A stretch of 11,077 bases of DNA from an uncultured Burkholderiales bacterium (GCA_903898725.1 CAIUGQ010000150.1:1-11077); one strand, 5' to 3'; shown: positions 1 to 7,603, counted from the first letter of the stretch. Made by a program: numbers and translations. The notes: generated from the sequence alone by a model not told the origin.

Positions 1-550
1 CGGCAGCGGCGGCACGGGCACGGTCGCCGCCCCGGCCGCTCCTGCGGCACCCGCGGCACCCGAAGGGTCGCGGGGCGCGGTGCAATCTGCATTCGTCGAC
101 CGGCTGTGGAACGCGGCGGCCGCCGCCGAGCGGTCTACCGGCGTGCCGGCCGGCTTCATCGTCGGCCAGGCGGCGCTCGAGACCGGCTGGGGACGGCAGG
201 AACTGCGCCATGCGGACGGCCGCAGCGCGAACAACCTGTTCGGCATCAAGGCGGGCCCGGGCTGGCGCGGCGACACCGTGGAGTCGACCACCACCGAGTA
301 CGTCGACGGTCGCGCGACGAAGACGGTCGAGCGCTTCCGGGCCTACGGCAGTCACGAGGAGTCGGTCGCCGACTGGGCGCGGCTGATGGCATCGAATCCG
401 CGCTATGCCGGCGTGCTGCAGGCCGGCGGCAGCATCGAGGCGTTCTCCCGGAACCTGCAGAAGGCCGGCTACGCCACCGATCCCGAGTACGCGTCGAAGC
501 TGACGCGCACGATCACTCAGGCGCTCACCCTGCGCCGCGAGTCAACCTGA
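1..550 (+). CDS. flgJ: FlgJ, C-terminal peptidoglycan hydrolase domain (5' partial)
   Basis: Flagellar peptidoglycan hydrolase that locally opens the murein layer in the periplasm so the rod can pass. The frame is open from base 2 to the stop at 548-550, so the GTG at 80 is an internal codon and the true start lies upstream; the N-terminal rod-capping domain is not in the window. What is visible is an Ala/Pro/Gly-rich linker (bases 2-75) and then a complete glucosaminidase-type domain. The motif QAALETGWG holds the presumed catalytic Glu (codon 179-181), matching the AALESGWG of enteric FlgJ, followed by NNLFGIK and, near the end, GYATDPEYASKL, both typical of the family. It is followed after 13 bases by flgK, as in the usual flgJ-flgK-flgL order, so co-transcription is likely. 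Identity is firm; only the missing N-terminus is unknown. Confidence 0.95.
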   Translation, partial: GSGGTGTVAAPAAPAAPAAPEGSRGAVQSAFVDRLWNAAAAAERSTGVPAGFIVGQAALETGWGRQELRHADGRSANNLFGIKAGPGWRGDTVESTTTEYVDGRATKTVERFRAYGSHEESVADWARLMASNPRYAGVLQAGGSIEAFSRNLQKAGYATDPEYASKLTRTITQALTLRREST

Positions 551-563
551 CGCGGGAGGCGCC

Positions 564-2441
564 ATGAGCGACCTGATGCGGATCGGCAGCAGCGCGATGA
601 ACGCTGCTTATGCACAGCTGCAGACCACCGGGCAGAACATCGCCAACGCGTCGACGCCGGGCTATGTCCGGCGCGAGGTGGTGCTCACCGAGGCCGGCAG
701 CAACGACAGCTCCGGCTATGTCGGGCGTGGCGTCGACGTCACCAGCGTGCGGCGCGTGTACGACGAGTTCCTGGTGCGCGAGTCGGCGACGAGCCGGTCC
801 GCGGCCGCGCAGGATTCGGCGCGCAGCGGCGCGCTCGAGCGGCTGGACACGCTGTTCGGCGATCCGGAGAGCGGCCTCGGCGCGTCCTTCGACGAGCTCG
901 TGACGGCCTTCACGGACGTGACGGCGCGCCCCTCGGATCCGGCCGCGCGCTCGACCGTGCTGACCCGTGCCGAGACCTTCGCGAACCGCGCCTCGCGGCT
1001 CGACGGCCAGCTGCTCGAGCTGCGCGACTCGGCGCTGGGCCGCATGCAGAGCGAGGTGGCGACGGCCAACCAGGCGATCGAGGGGCTGGCCGCGATCAAC
1101 CGCCGGATCGACGATGCCAACGGGAACAGCGGGCAGCCGAACGCGCTGCTCGACCAGCGCGACAAGCTGCTGGGCGATCTGAACGCGTCGATTCGTGCGA
1201 ACGCGACGATCGATGCCGACGGCACCATCACCGTGACCTCGCAGCGCGGCGAGCCGCTGGTCGTCGGCGGCACGGCATCCAGGCTGGTGCTGACCGCCGA
1301 TCCGCTCGACCCGGGCAAGCGTTCGGTGTCGGTCATGCGCGGCAACGGCGTGATGCTGCCGATGGACCCGGGTCAGATGGGCGGCACGCTGGCCGGACTG
1401 ATGAAGTTCGCCAACGAAGACATCGATGCCGCACGGGGCCAGGTCGGACGGCTGGTCGCGTCGGTCGCCGGCGCGTTCAATGCCCGGCAGGCGCTCGGTC
1501 TGGACGCCAGCGGAACGGCGGGGCAGCCGATGTTCGAGGTCGGCCCGCCGACGGTCTCGGGCGCCGCGGCCAACGTCGGCAATGCACAGTTCGCCGCCGT
1601 CGTCGCGGACCCCGCGGTCCTCAAGGCGAGCGACTACGAGATCGGCTTCGACGGCACGCAGTACTCGGTCACCCGGCTGTCGGACGGGGTCGTGACCAAC
1701 TTCGCCTCGATGCCGCAGACCTTCGACGGCCTGACGCTGTCGCTCGGCTCGGGCACGCCCGCGGCCGAGGACCGGTACCTCGTGCGCAGCGCGACGACCT
1801 TCGCTTCCGGGTCCCGGTCGCTGCTGACCAGTCCGCAGCGGCTCGCGACGGCCATGCCCGTCGTGACCGAGACCGGCGCGGCGAACACCGGCGACCTGAA
1901 GGTCACCTCGCTCGACATCGCCTCGATCGGCGCGACGACCGGCGCCACGGTGACGCTGACGTTCACCGGTCCGAACACCTTCTCGGTGACCGGCGCCGGC
2001 ACCGGCAATCCGACGGGCCTGAGCTATTCGCCCGGGATGCAGCTCTCGTTCAACGGCTGGTCGATGAAGCTCGACGGCGCGCCGGCCACCGGTGACACGC
2101 TGCGGGTCGCCGCGACGCCGAATCCGGCCGCCGACAACCGCAATGCGCGCGCGATGCAGGCGCTCGGCAGCGCCGCGGTGGCCGACGGCGCCACGGTCAT
2201 CGGGCGCTATGCCGAGCTGATCGGCGACATCGGTGCGCGCACCCAGGGCGCGCGGTCGCAGGGCGACATGAGCCAGCGGCTCTTCGATGACGCCGAGCGC
2301 GCCCGGACCGAGATGTCCGGCGTCAACCTCGACGAGGAGGCGGCCCGGCTGATGCAGTACCAGCAGGCCTACCAGGCCGCGGCCAAGGTGATCGCGGCCG
2401 CCAACGAGATGTTCCGCTCGCTGCTCGAGGCAGCGGGCTGA
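564..2441 (+). CDS. flgK: Flagellar hook-associated protein 1 FlgK (HAP1)
   Basis: Exported hook-filament junction protein, the first of two adaptor rings between hook and filament. The ATG at 564 has a strong Shine-Dalgarno (GGGAGG, 554-559). The N-terminus has the rod/hook-family signature: small-residue helix, then TGQNIANASTPGYVRR (about residues 22-37). The C-terminus has the paired coiled-coil signature SGVNLDEEAARLMQYQQAYQ and ends in a helix (about 585-625). These two ends form the D0/D1 core. At 625 residues it is longer than the enteric protein (about 550); the extra length is in the central Thr/Ser/Gly-rich part (about 330-540), the variable surface-exposed region of the family. 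It lies 13 bases after flgJ and 22 bases before flgL, so it sits inside one operon. No internal promoter is evident. Confidence 0.97.
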   Translation: MSDLMRIGSSAMNAAYAQLQTTGQNIANASTPGYVRREVVLTEAGSNDSSGYVGRGVDVTSVRRVYDEFLVRESATSRSAAAQDSARSGALERLDTLFGDPESGLGASFDELVTAFTDVTARPSDPAARSTVLTRAETFANRASRLDGQLLELRDSALGRMQSEVATANQAIEGLAAINRRIDDANGNSGQPNALLDQRDKLLGDLNASIRANATIDADGTITVTSQRGEPLVVGGTASRLVLTADPLDPGKRSVSVMRGNGVMLPMDPGQMGGTLAGLMKFANEDIDAARGQVGRLVASVAGAFNARQALGLDASGTAGQPMFEVGPPTVSGAAANVGNAQFAAVVADPAVLKASDYEIGFDGTQYSVTRLSDGVVTNFASMPQTFDGLTLSLGSGTPAAEDRYLVRSATTFASGSRSLLTSPQRLATAMPVVTETGAANTGDLKVTSLDIASIGATTGATVTLTFTGPNTFSVTGAGTGNPTGLSYSPGMQLSFNGWSMKLDGAPATGDTLRVAATPNPAADNRNARAMQALGSAAVADGATVIGRYAELIGDIGARTQGARSQGDMSQRLFDDAERARTEMSGVNLDEEAARLMQYQQAYQAAAKVIAAANEMFRSLLEAAG

Positions 2442-2463
2442 CCGGTCGCACAGGGAGACGGAC

Positions 2464-3372
2464 ATGAGGATCGCCACGGCCTACGCGCAGCAGATCGCGA
2501 TCGACGGCATCACCGAGCGGCAGTCGCAGCTGCTCGACACCCAGAACCAGCTGAGCTCGGGGCGGCGGGTCAACTCGCCGTCGGACGACCCGTCGGCCGC
2601 GGCCGAGGCCGAGCGGCTGCGGTCACGCGAGGCACGGCTCGGTTCGGAGCAGCGCGCCATCGAACAGGCCCGGCAGATGCTCGGCAGCGCCGACGGCGCG
2701 CTCGGCGACGCGACCGACTTGCTGCAGTCGGCGCGCGAGTCGCTGCTGGCGGCGGGCAACGCCACCACTGGGCCGGCGGATCGGGCGAAGTACGCCGAAC
2801 AGCTCCGGCAGGTCCGCGAGCAGCTGCTGTCGGTGGCCAACCGCGGCGACGGCGCCGGCGGCTTCGTCTTCGGCGGGCAGGGCGCGGTCACCGCGCCGAT
2901 CGACTCGTCGGGGACCGTCTACACGCCGGTCGCGGGCATGCAGACGGTCGGCCAGGACATGGTCAACCCGGTCTCGCTCGACGGCCGCGAGAACTTCACC
3001 GCGATCCGGACCGCGACCGGCACCGAGAGCATCTTCGCGCAGCTCGATGCGGCCATCGCGACGCTGTCGGATGCGACCGCCACCGTCGCCGTCTCCACCG
3101 GCGCGGCCAACACCGCGCTGTCGGCGGTGGACCGTGCGCTCGACCGGTTCAGCTTCACCCGGACGATGGTCGGTGAGCGGCTCAAGGCGATCGACGCCCA
3201 CGAGCAGGCGATCACGACCGGCAGCATCGACAACCAGGCGCGGCTCGCGGATCTCGTCGACGTCGACTTCGCCAAGACGATCTCCTCGATGACGCAGCAC
3301 CAGACGGCGCTCGAGGCGGCGATGAAGAGCTACGCGACGATCTCGAAGATGAGTCTGTTCGACTACGTCTGA
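2464..3372 (+). CDS. flgL: Flagellar hook-associated protein 3 FlgL (HAP3)
   Basis: Second hook-filament junction protein, placed between FlgK and the first flagellin subunits. It is 302 residues, close to the enteric length (about 317). The ATG at 2464 is preceded by GGGAG (2453-2457) at 6 bases. The N-terminus shows the flagellin-like D0/D1 pattern, with QNQLSSGRRVNSPSDDPSAA at about residues 28-47. The C-terminus shows DVDFAKTISSMTQHQTALEA followed by MKSYATISKMSLFDYV, the usual HAP3 ending. It is the last gene of the flgJ-flgK-flgL run; the next gene begins 104 bases later behind its own candidate -10 box. The spacer after the stop holds short inverted repeats (GCAGG 3378-3382 with CCTGC 3391-3395) but no T-run, so no intrinsic terminator is clear. 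Confidence 0.97.
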   Translation: MRIATAYAQQIAIDGITERQSQLLDTQNQLSSGRRVNSPSDDPSAAAEAERLRSREARLGSEQRAIEQARQMLGSADGALGDATDLLQSARESLLAAGNATTGPADRAKYAEQLRQVREQLLSVANRGDGAGGFVFGGQGAVTAPIDSSGTVYTPVAGMQTVGQDMVNPVSLDGRENFTAIRTATGTESIFAQLDAAIATLSDATATVAVSTGAANTALSAVDRALDRFSFTRTMVGERLKAIDAHEQAITTGSIDNQARLADLVDVDFAKTISSMTQHQTALEAAMKSYATISKMSLFDYV

Positions 3373-3440
3373 GCCGGGCAGGACGTCGCGCCTGCGGGAA
3401 TCCCGGGGGCGGGTCGAGCCTCCCGGTACGCGACCTGCGG

Positions 3441-3446
3441 TAGGAT
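3441..3446 (+). promoter_or_regulatory. Candidate -10 box for the REC-GGDEF-EAL gene
   Basis: TAGGAT in the context TGCGGTAGGATCGGGCC resembles a sigma-70 -10 element (TATAAT, 4 of 6). It would start transcription near 3453, giving a leader of about 24 bases before the TTG codon at 3477. No good -35 hexamer is seen at 16-18 bases upstream. The leader has no Shine-Dalgarno and instead carries CACCTCC (3456-3462), which is like the 16S anti-SD. This is based on sequence resemblance only. Confidence 0.4.
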
Positions 3447-3476
3447 CGGGCCCTTCACCTCCCGGCCCGACCGCTC

Positions 3477-5387
3477 TTGGCCCTCCAGCGCCCGCCGATC
3501 CGGCGATTCCGAATCCTGCTCGTCGAGGACGACGCCGCCTGGCAGCACCTGGTGGCGACGGGTCTGGCCGAGCACGGCATCGACGTGCACGGCGCGCCGG
3601 GCGTGGCGCGGGCGCTCGAATCCCTCGATGCGGTCCGCCCCGACGCGGTGGTGCTCGACGCGATCCTGCCCGACGGCAACGGCTTCGACCTGTGCCGGCG
3701 CATCCGGGCCCGGATCGGCGAGCAGCCGGTGCCGATCCTGGTGTTCAGCGGCCGCGACGACGAGGCCTCGATCGAACGGGCCTTCGACGCCGGCGCGGCC
3801 GACTTCTTCGTCAAGTCCCTGCAATGGAAGCTGCTGGCCGAGCGCCTCGCCCAGCTGGTGACCGCCGCCCAGATGCGGACCGAACTCGCCAGCAGCCAGC
3901 GCCGCCTCGACCGCGCCAAGGAGCTCGCGCTCCTCGCCCACGAGACCGCCCGCCGCGCCCGTGAGCTCTCGAACAGCGATCCGCTGACCGGGCTGCTCAA
4001 CCGCAAGGGCTTCCTGTCGGTCGCCCAGGCACTGCTCGACGTGCCACGCGAGGATCCGGCCAAGCCGGCGGCGCTGCTGCTCATCGACCTCGACCGGTTC
4101 AAGCGGCTCAACGACACGCTCGGCGCTGCCGCCGGCGACGACACGCTCCAGCAGGTGGCCACGCGGCTGCAGCAGGCGTTTCGCAACATGCCGGACATCG
4201 TGCTCGCCCGGCTGGCGAGCGACGAGTTCGCGCTGCTCTTCCCGACCATGCGCACCGCGGTCGCGGCCGAGCGGGCCGCGCAGATCGCGATGACGGCGCT
4301 GCGCCGGCCGCTGACCTGCGGCGGGCTCGACTGCGTGGTGCGGGCCTCGGTCGGACTCGCGACGGCCGCCGCGCCGATGCCCGCGGCCGCGCTGCTCGCG
4401 CAGGCCGGCCAGGCGCTGTCGGAGGCCAAGTCGCTCGGCGGCAACTGCTCGCGCCGCTTCCAGGCCGAGCTCGGGCACGCCGACCGCGAGCGCTTCGACC
4501 TCGAGGCCGCGTTGCACCAGGCGCTCGACCGGCACGAGCTGGTGCTGCACTACCAGCCGATCGTCGACCCGCGCACCCGGCGGCTCGCCGGCGTCGAGGC
4601 CCTGATGCGCTGGCAGCGCGACGACCGGCTGCTGTCGCCGCGCGACTTCATCCCGATCGCCGAGGAGACCGGCCTCATCTACCGGATGGGCGAGTGGGCG
4701 GTCGGCGAGGCGCTGCAGCAGGTGCGGCGCTGGCGGACCGCCGGGCTCGAGGTCTCGACGGTCTCGGTGAACATCCACGCCCGGCACCTCGAGCAGCCCG
4801 AACTGGCCCGCGCGGTGTCGCAGGCGCTCGATGCGACGGGCCTCGCCTCGTCGACGCTCGAGCTCGAGCTGACCGAGACCGGGGTGATGCGCGACATCAA
4901 GCGCTCGCTCGACAGCCTGCAGGGCCTCAAGCAGCTCGGGGTGCGACTCGCCCTCGACGACTTCGGCACCGGCTACTCCTCGCTCGCCTACCTGACCCAG
5001 CTGCCGATCGACACGCTCAAGATCGATCGCAGCTTCGTCGACAAGCTCGGCGAGAGCGGCCAGAGCCGGGCGGTCGTGCGCTCGATCACCGCCCTGGCGC
5101 AGGCCCTCGGCCTGTCGACCATCGCCGAGGGCGTCGAGACCCGCGCGCAGCTCGACTCGCTGCGCACGCTCGGCTGCGACGAGGTGCAGGGCTACTTCTA
5201 CGCCCGTCCGATGCCCGCCCAGGAACTGCCCGGCTGGTCACGGCGCTTCGACGGGGCCGTGCCCGAGCCGGTCCGCACCGGGCCGGCCGCGCTCGCGCTG
5301 CCGAGCGCAGGCGTCGGCGTCGACCCGGTCCGGCGCGCCGGACCGGACGATCCGGCCGGCGGCCTGCGGCTGCACGGCAGGGCCTGA
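3477..5387 (+). CDS. Response regulator c-di-GMP phosphodiesterase (REC-GGDEF-EAL)
   Basis: Cytoplasmic 636-residue signalling enzyme predicted to cleave cyclic di-GMP. REC domain (about 10-125): acidic pair D18/D19, phospho-acceptor D61 (VLDAILPDGNG), S91 and K113, all receiver hallmarks. A helical linker (about 128-165) leads to a GGDEF domain (about 166-320; DPLTGLLNR begins at residue 168). Its signature is degenerate, ASDEF (247-251) instead of GGDEF, and no properly spaced RxxD inhibitory site is seen, so cyclase activity is doubtful. The EAL domain (about 340-595) keeps all eight catalytic/metal positions: E374 (EAL), N432, E464 (ELTE), D494/D495 (DDFGTG), K515, E551 and Q571. The last 40 or so residues are a Pro/Ala/Gly-rich tail. 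An in-frame stop at 3441-3443 leaves TTG 3477 as the only start ahead of the REC fold; it has no Shine-Dalgarno. No kinase gene is adjacent. Placement after flgL suggests, but does not prove, motility control. Confidence 0.93.
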   Translation: MALQRPPIRRFRILLVEDDAAWQHLVATGLAEHGIDVHGAPGVARALESLDAVRPDAVVLDAILPDGNGFDLCRRIRARIGEQPVPILVFSGRDDEASIERAFDAGAADFFVKSLQWKLLAERLAQLVTAAQMRTELASSQRRLDRAKELALLAHETARRARELSNSDPLTGLLNRKGFLSVAQALLDVPREDPAKPAALLLIDLDRFKRLNDTLGAAAGDDTLQQVATRLQQAFRNMPDIVLARLASDEFALLFPTMRTAVAAERAAQIAMTALRRPLTCGGLDCVVRASVGLATAAAPMPAAALLAQAGQALSEAKSLGGNCSRRFQAELGHADRERFDLEAALHQALDRHELVLHYQPIVDPRTRRLAGVEALMRWQRDDRLLSPRDFIPIAEETGLIYRMGEWAVGEALQQVRRWRTAGLEVSTVSVNIHARHLEQPELARAVSQALDATGLASSTLELELTETGVMRDIKRSLDSLQGLKQLGVRLALDDFGTGYSSLAYLTQLPIDTLKIDRSFVDKLGESGQSRAVVRSITALAQALGLSTIAEGVETRAQLDSLRTLGCDEVQGYFYARPMPAQELPGWSRRFDGAVPEPVRTGPAALALPSAGVGVDPVRRAGPDDPAGGLRLHGRA

Positions 5388-5400
5388 GCGGCGCCGGTCG

Positions 5401-5429
5401 CCACCGTCTTTCCGCACCCACCACCGTCT
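5401..5429 (+). repeat. CCACCGTCT direct repeat before rpiA
   Basis: CCACCGTCT occurs at 5401-5409 and again at 5421-5429, in a pyrimidine-rich stretch (5388-5440) between the phosphodiesterase gene and rpiA. The copies are 20 bases apart, about two helical turns. Function is unknown, and a 9-base repeat may be chance in this GC-rich DNA. Confidence 0.4.
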
Positions 5430-5440
5430 CGTCTCCGAAG

Positions 5441-6100
5441 ATGAACCAGGATCAGCTCAAGCAGGCCGTCGCACGCGCGGCGATCGAACATGTGGTCGAC
5501 GGGGCCGTCGTCGGCGTCGGCAGCGGCTCGACCGTCGGCTTCTTCATCACCGAGCTCGGTCGCGTGCGCCACCGCGTGCGCGGCGCCGTCTCCAGCTCCG
5601 AGCGCAGCAGCGCGCTGCTGCGCGAGCAGGGCATCGAGGTGCTCGACCTCGATGCGGTCGGCACGATGCCGGTCTACGTCGACGGCGCCGACGAGATCGA
5701 CGGGCAGCTGCGGATGATCAAGGGCGGCGGCGGCGCGCTCACCCGCGAGAAGATCGTCGCGGCCGCAGCCGACCGGTTCGTCTGCATCGTCGATGCCTCG
5801 AAGGTGGTCCCGGTGATGGGCCGCTTCCCGCTGCCGGTCGAGGTGATCCCGATGGCCTGCGGGCTGGTGACCCGCTGGTTCAAGCAGCTCGGGGGCGAGG
5901 CGCGCGTGCGTGCCGGCTTCACCACCGACAACGGCAATCCCATCCTGGACATCCACGGGCTGCGGATCGACGACCCGGTCGGACTCGAGACCGAGGTCAA
6001 CCAGTGGCCGGGTGTGGTCACCGTCGGGCTGTTCGCCCGGCGGGGGGCCGACGTGGCGCTGGTCGCCGATCCCGCCGGCCTGAGAACCCTGACGCGCTGA
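5441..6100 (+). CDS. rpiA: Ribose-5-phosphate isomerase A
   Basis: Cytoplasmic enzyme of the non-oxidative pentose phosphate pathway; interconverts ribose 5-phosphate and ribulose 5-phosphate. It has 219 residues, the same length as the E. coli enzyme. The start MNQDQLKQAVARAAI at 5441 aligns with the family N-terminus, and the open frame further upstream is only a read-through shadow of the preceding gene. Visible motifs are the phosphate-binding loop GVGSGSTVGFFI (25-36), YVDGADEID (79-87) and KGGGGALTREK (94-104). D81, D84, K94 and E103 fall at exactly the numbers of the E. coli catalytic residues. It starts 53 bases after the upstream stop with no convincing Shine-Dalgarno (only a weak GAAG), so translation may depend on read-through transcription or a weak start. 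No promoter was recognised in the 53-base gap. Confidence 0.97.
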   Translation: MNQDQLKQAVARAAIEHVVDGAVVGVGSGSTVGFFITELGRVRHRVRGAVSSSERSSALLREQGIEVLDLDAVGTMPVYVDGADEIDGQLRMIKGGGGALTREKIVAAAADRFVCIVDASKVVPVMGRFPLPVEVIPMACGLVTRWFKQLGGEARVRAGFTTDNGNPILDIHGLRIDDPVGLETEVNQWPGVVTVGLFARRGADVALVADPAGLRTLTR

Positions 6101-6132
6101 GTCGGCTGCGCGCCGTTCGCGCGCACCGCAGG

Positions 6133-6171
6133 CATACTGCGGGCCGCGCTGGCGGCCCGGGCCGGGCCGGG
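6133..6171 (+). promoter_or_regulatory. Leader region of the permease gene: weak -10, hairpin and G-runs
   Basis: In the 97-base gap after rpiA there is CATACT (6133-6138), a weak -10-like hexamer. A perfect 7-base stem with tetraloop follows (GGGCCGC 6141-6147, GCTG, GCGGCCC 6152-6158). Then come three GGG runs spaced by CC (6159-6161, 6164-6166, 6169-6171). The hairpin has no T-run after it, so it is not a standard terminator for rpiA; it lies 40-57 bases before the permease ATG and would sit in its 5' leader. Both reading it as a promoter and assigning it any function are inference. Confidence 0.3.
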
Positions 6172-6197
6172 CGCGTCCCCCCACCGCAGGAGCCACG

Positions 6198-7589
6198 ATG
6201 ACCGAGCCCACCCCGAAAGGCGCGCCGCGCGAGACCCTCGGACCGCGCGAGGCGATCGCGATCGTGGTCGGCATCGTGATTGGCGCGGGCATCTTCAAGG
6301 CACCGTCGCTGGTGGCGATGAACTCGCCGAGCGAGGCCTGGATGCTGGGCGCCTGGGTGCTCGGTGGCGTCGTGTCGATCATCGGTGCGCTGTGCTACTG
6401 CGAGCTCGCCACCGCCTACCCGAGCGCGGGCGGCGACTACCACTTCCTGCACCGTGCGTTCGGCCGCCACGTGTCGTTCCTGTTCGCCTGGAGCCGGTTC
6501 TCGGTGATCACCACCGGCTCGATCGCGCTGCTGGCCTTCGTCTTCGGCGACTACATGACCCAGGTGCTGCCGCTCGGCCCTTGGTCGGCGGCGATCTGGG
6601 GGGCCGCCTCGATCATCGCGCTGACCTGGCTGAACGTGCGGGGCGTGCGCCAGGGCGCGGCGACCCAGGTGGCACTGACCATGCTGGAAGTCGGCGGGCT
6701 GGTGCTGGTGTTCGTCGCGGGCATCGTCGCCGCGACCCAGGGCCTCGGTGCATCGGCCCCGCAGGCCGCCGCCCCCGCGGCGCCCGCGGCCGTGTTCGCG
6801 CTGCCCGCCTTCGGCTTCGCGATGGTGTTCGTGCTGCTGACCTTCGGCGGCTGGAACGAGGGTGCCTACATCAGCGCCGAGCTGCGCGACCGGCAGCGCA
6901 ACATGGTGCCGGTGATGGTCGGCTCGCTCGCCCTGGTGACGCTGCTGTACCTGGCTGCGAACTGGGCGTATCTCGCGGGTCTCGGCCTGGGCGGGATGGC
7001 GAAGTCCAAGGCCGTCGCCGCCGACCTGCTCGGCATCGTGTTCGGCAAGACCGGCGAAGTGCTGATCTCGCTGATGGTTGCGATCGCGGCGCTGACCTCG
7101 ATCAACGCGACGATGATCGTCGGTGCCCGCTCGAACTTCGCCGCCGGCCGCGACTGGGCGGCGCTCGGGCGCCTGGGCGAGTGGGTCGACGACCGCGGCA
7201 CGCCCGTCAACGCGATGCTGCTGCAGGGCGGCTTCGCGCTGGCGCTGATGCTGCTGGGGCTTGCCACCGGCGGCGGCTTCTCGACGATGGTCGAGTACAC
7301 GGCGCCGGTCTTCTGGCTGTTCTTCCTGCTCGCGGGCCTGAGCCTGTTCGTGCTGCGCGTGCGCGAACCCGATACCCCGCGTCCGTTCCGCGTCCCGCTC
7401 TATCCGGTGCTGCCGCTGGTGTTCTGCGGCGCCTGCGCCTACATGCTGCAGTCGAGCCTGGGCTACGTCGGGGGCAACACCTTCCTCGGCGTCAATGCGG
7501 CCTGGGTCGGTGTCGCCGTCCTCGGCGTCGGCGTGCTGCTGATGATCGTCGTCTCCCGGGGCCAGGCCCCGGGGGACGCTGCGCGCTAG
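6198..7589 (+). CDS. APC-superfamily amino-acid permease
   Basis: Inner-membrane secondary transporter, 463 residues, likely for amino acids. The ATG at 6198 has AGGAG (6188-6192) at 5 bases. About 12 hydrophobic segments can be read, starting near residues 18-38, 47-70, 88-118, 130-147, 157-178 and 203-225 and continuing to a last one near 431-453. Helix 1 has the substrate-binding break GIVIGAGIF (25-33), and helix 6 has FGGWNEGAYISAEL (216-229), the LAT/YkbA-SteT-like pattern of the APC fold. A short Ala/Pro-rich loop (about 186-198) precedes helix 6. Substrate cannot be told from sequence; serine/threonine-type exchange is one possibility by resemblance. The gene ends one base before the convergent fliC stop at 7591. 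Confidence 0.88.
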   Translation: MTEPTPKGAPRETLGPREAIAIVVGIVIGAGIFKAPSLVAMNSPSEAWMLGAWVLGGVVSIIGALCYCELATAYPSAGGDYHFLHRAFGRHVSFLFAWSRFSVITTGSIALLAFVFGDYMTQVLPLGPWSAAIWGAASIIALTWLNVRGVRQGAATQVALTMLEVGGLVLVFVAGIVAATQGLGASAPQAAAPAAPAAVFALPAFGFAMVFVLLTFGGWNEGAYISAELRDRQRNMVPVMVGSLALVTLLYLAANWAYLAGLGLGGMAKSKAVAADLLGIVFGKTGEVLISLMVAIAALTSINATMIVGARSNFAAGRDWAALGRLGEWVDDRGTPVNAMLLQGGFALALMLLGLATGGGFSTMVEYTAPVFWLFFLLAGLSLFVLRVREPDTPRPFRVPLYPVLPLVFCGACAYMLQSSLGYVGGNTFLGVNAAWVGVAVLGVGVLLMIVVSRGQAPGDAAR

Positions 7590-7603
7590 ATCAGCCGCGC
7601 AGC
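7555..7603. terminator. Two hairpins at the permease/fliC convergent junction
   Basis: Two inverted repeats overlap the 3' ends of the convergent genes. The first is CCCGGGGC (7555-7562) with GCCCCGGG (7566-7573), an 8-base stem with a 3-base loop inside the last permease codons. The second is GCTGCGCG (7578-7585) with CGCGCAGC (7596-7603), an 8-base stem spanning both stop codons. Neither is followed by a T-run on either strand, so classical intrinsic termination is not shown. They could act as bidirectional stem-loops that block read-through between the two genes, which have only one base between them. Confidence 0.4.

Noticed and set aside
80..82. GTG as the start of a separate 156-residue hydrolase
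   Set aside because: The frame is open upstream to the window edge with an Ala/Pro linker typical of dual-domain FlgJ, and no Shine-Dalgarno precedes it.
525..2477. 650-codon open frame on the minus strand opposite flgK
   Set aside because: It covers a certain gene in antisense, its product is Arg/Gly/Ala/His-rich with no recognisable domain, and no ribosome binding site was seen. Long antisense frames are expected in DNA of about 70% GC.
3378..3426. Terminator after flgL
   Set aside because: Only short, overlapping GC stems (such as GCAGG/CCTGC and CGGGA/TCCCG) and no T-run; not distinguishable from background in this GC-rich spacer.
3363..4787. 474-codon minus-strand frame opposite the REC-GGDEF-EAL gene
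   Set aside because: Same composition pattern, no domain; the plus-strand frame has intact catalytic motifs.
4694..6100. A longer frame making rpiA a 468-residue protein
   Set aside because: The extra N-terminal 249 residues are the out-of-frame reading of the EAL gene; RpiA homology begins at the ATG at 5441 and length then matches the family exactly.
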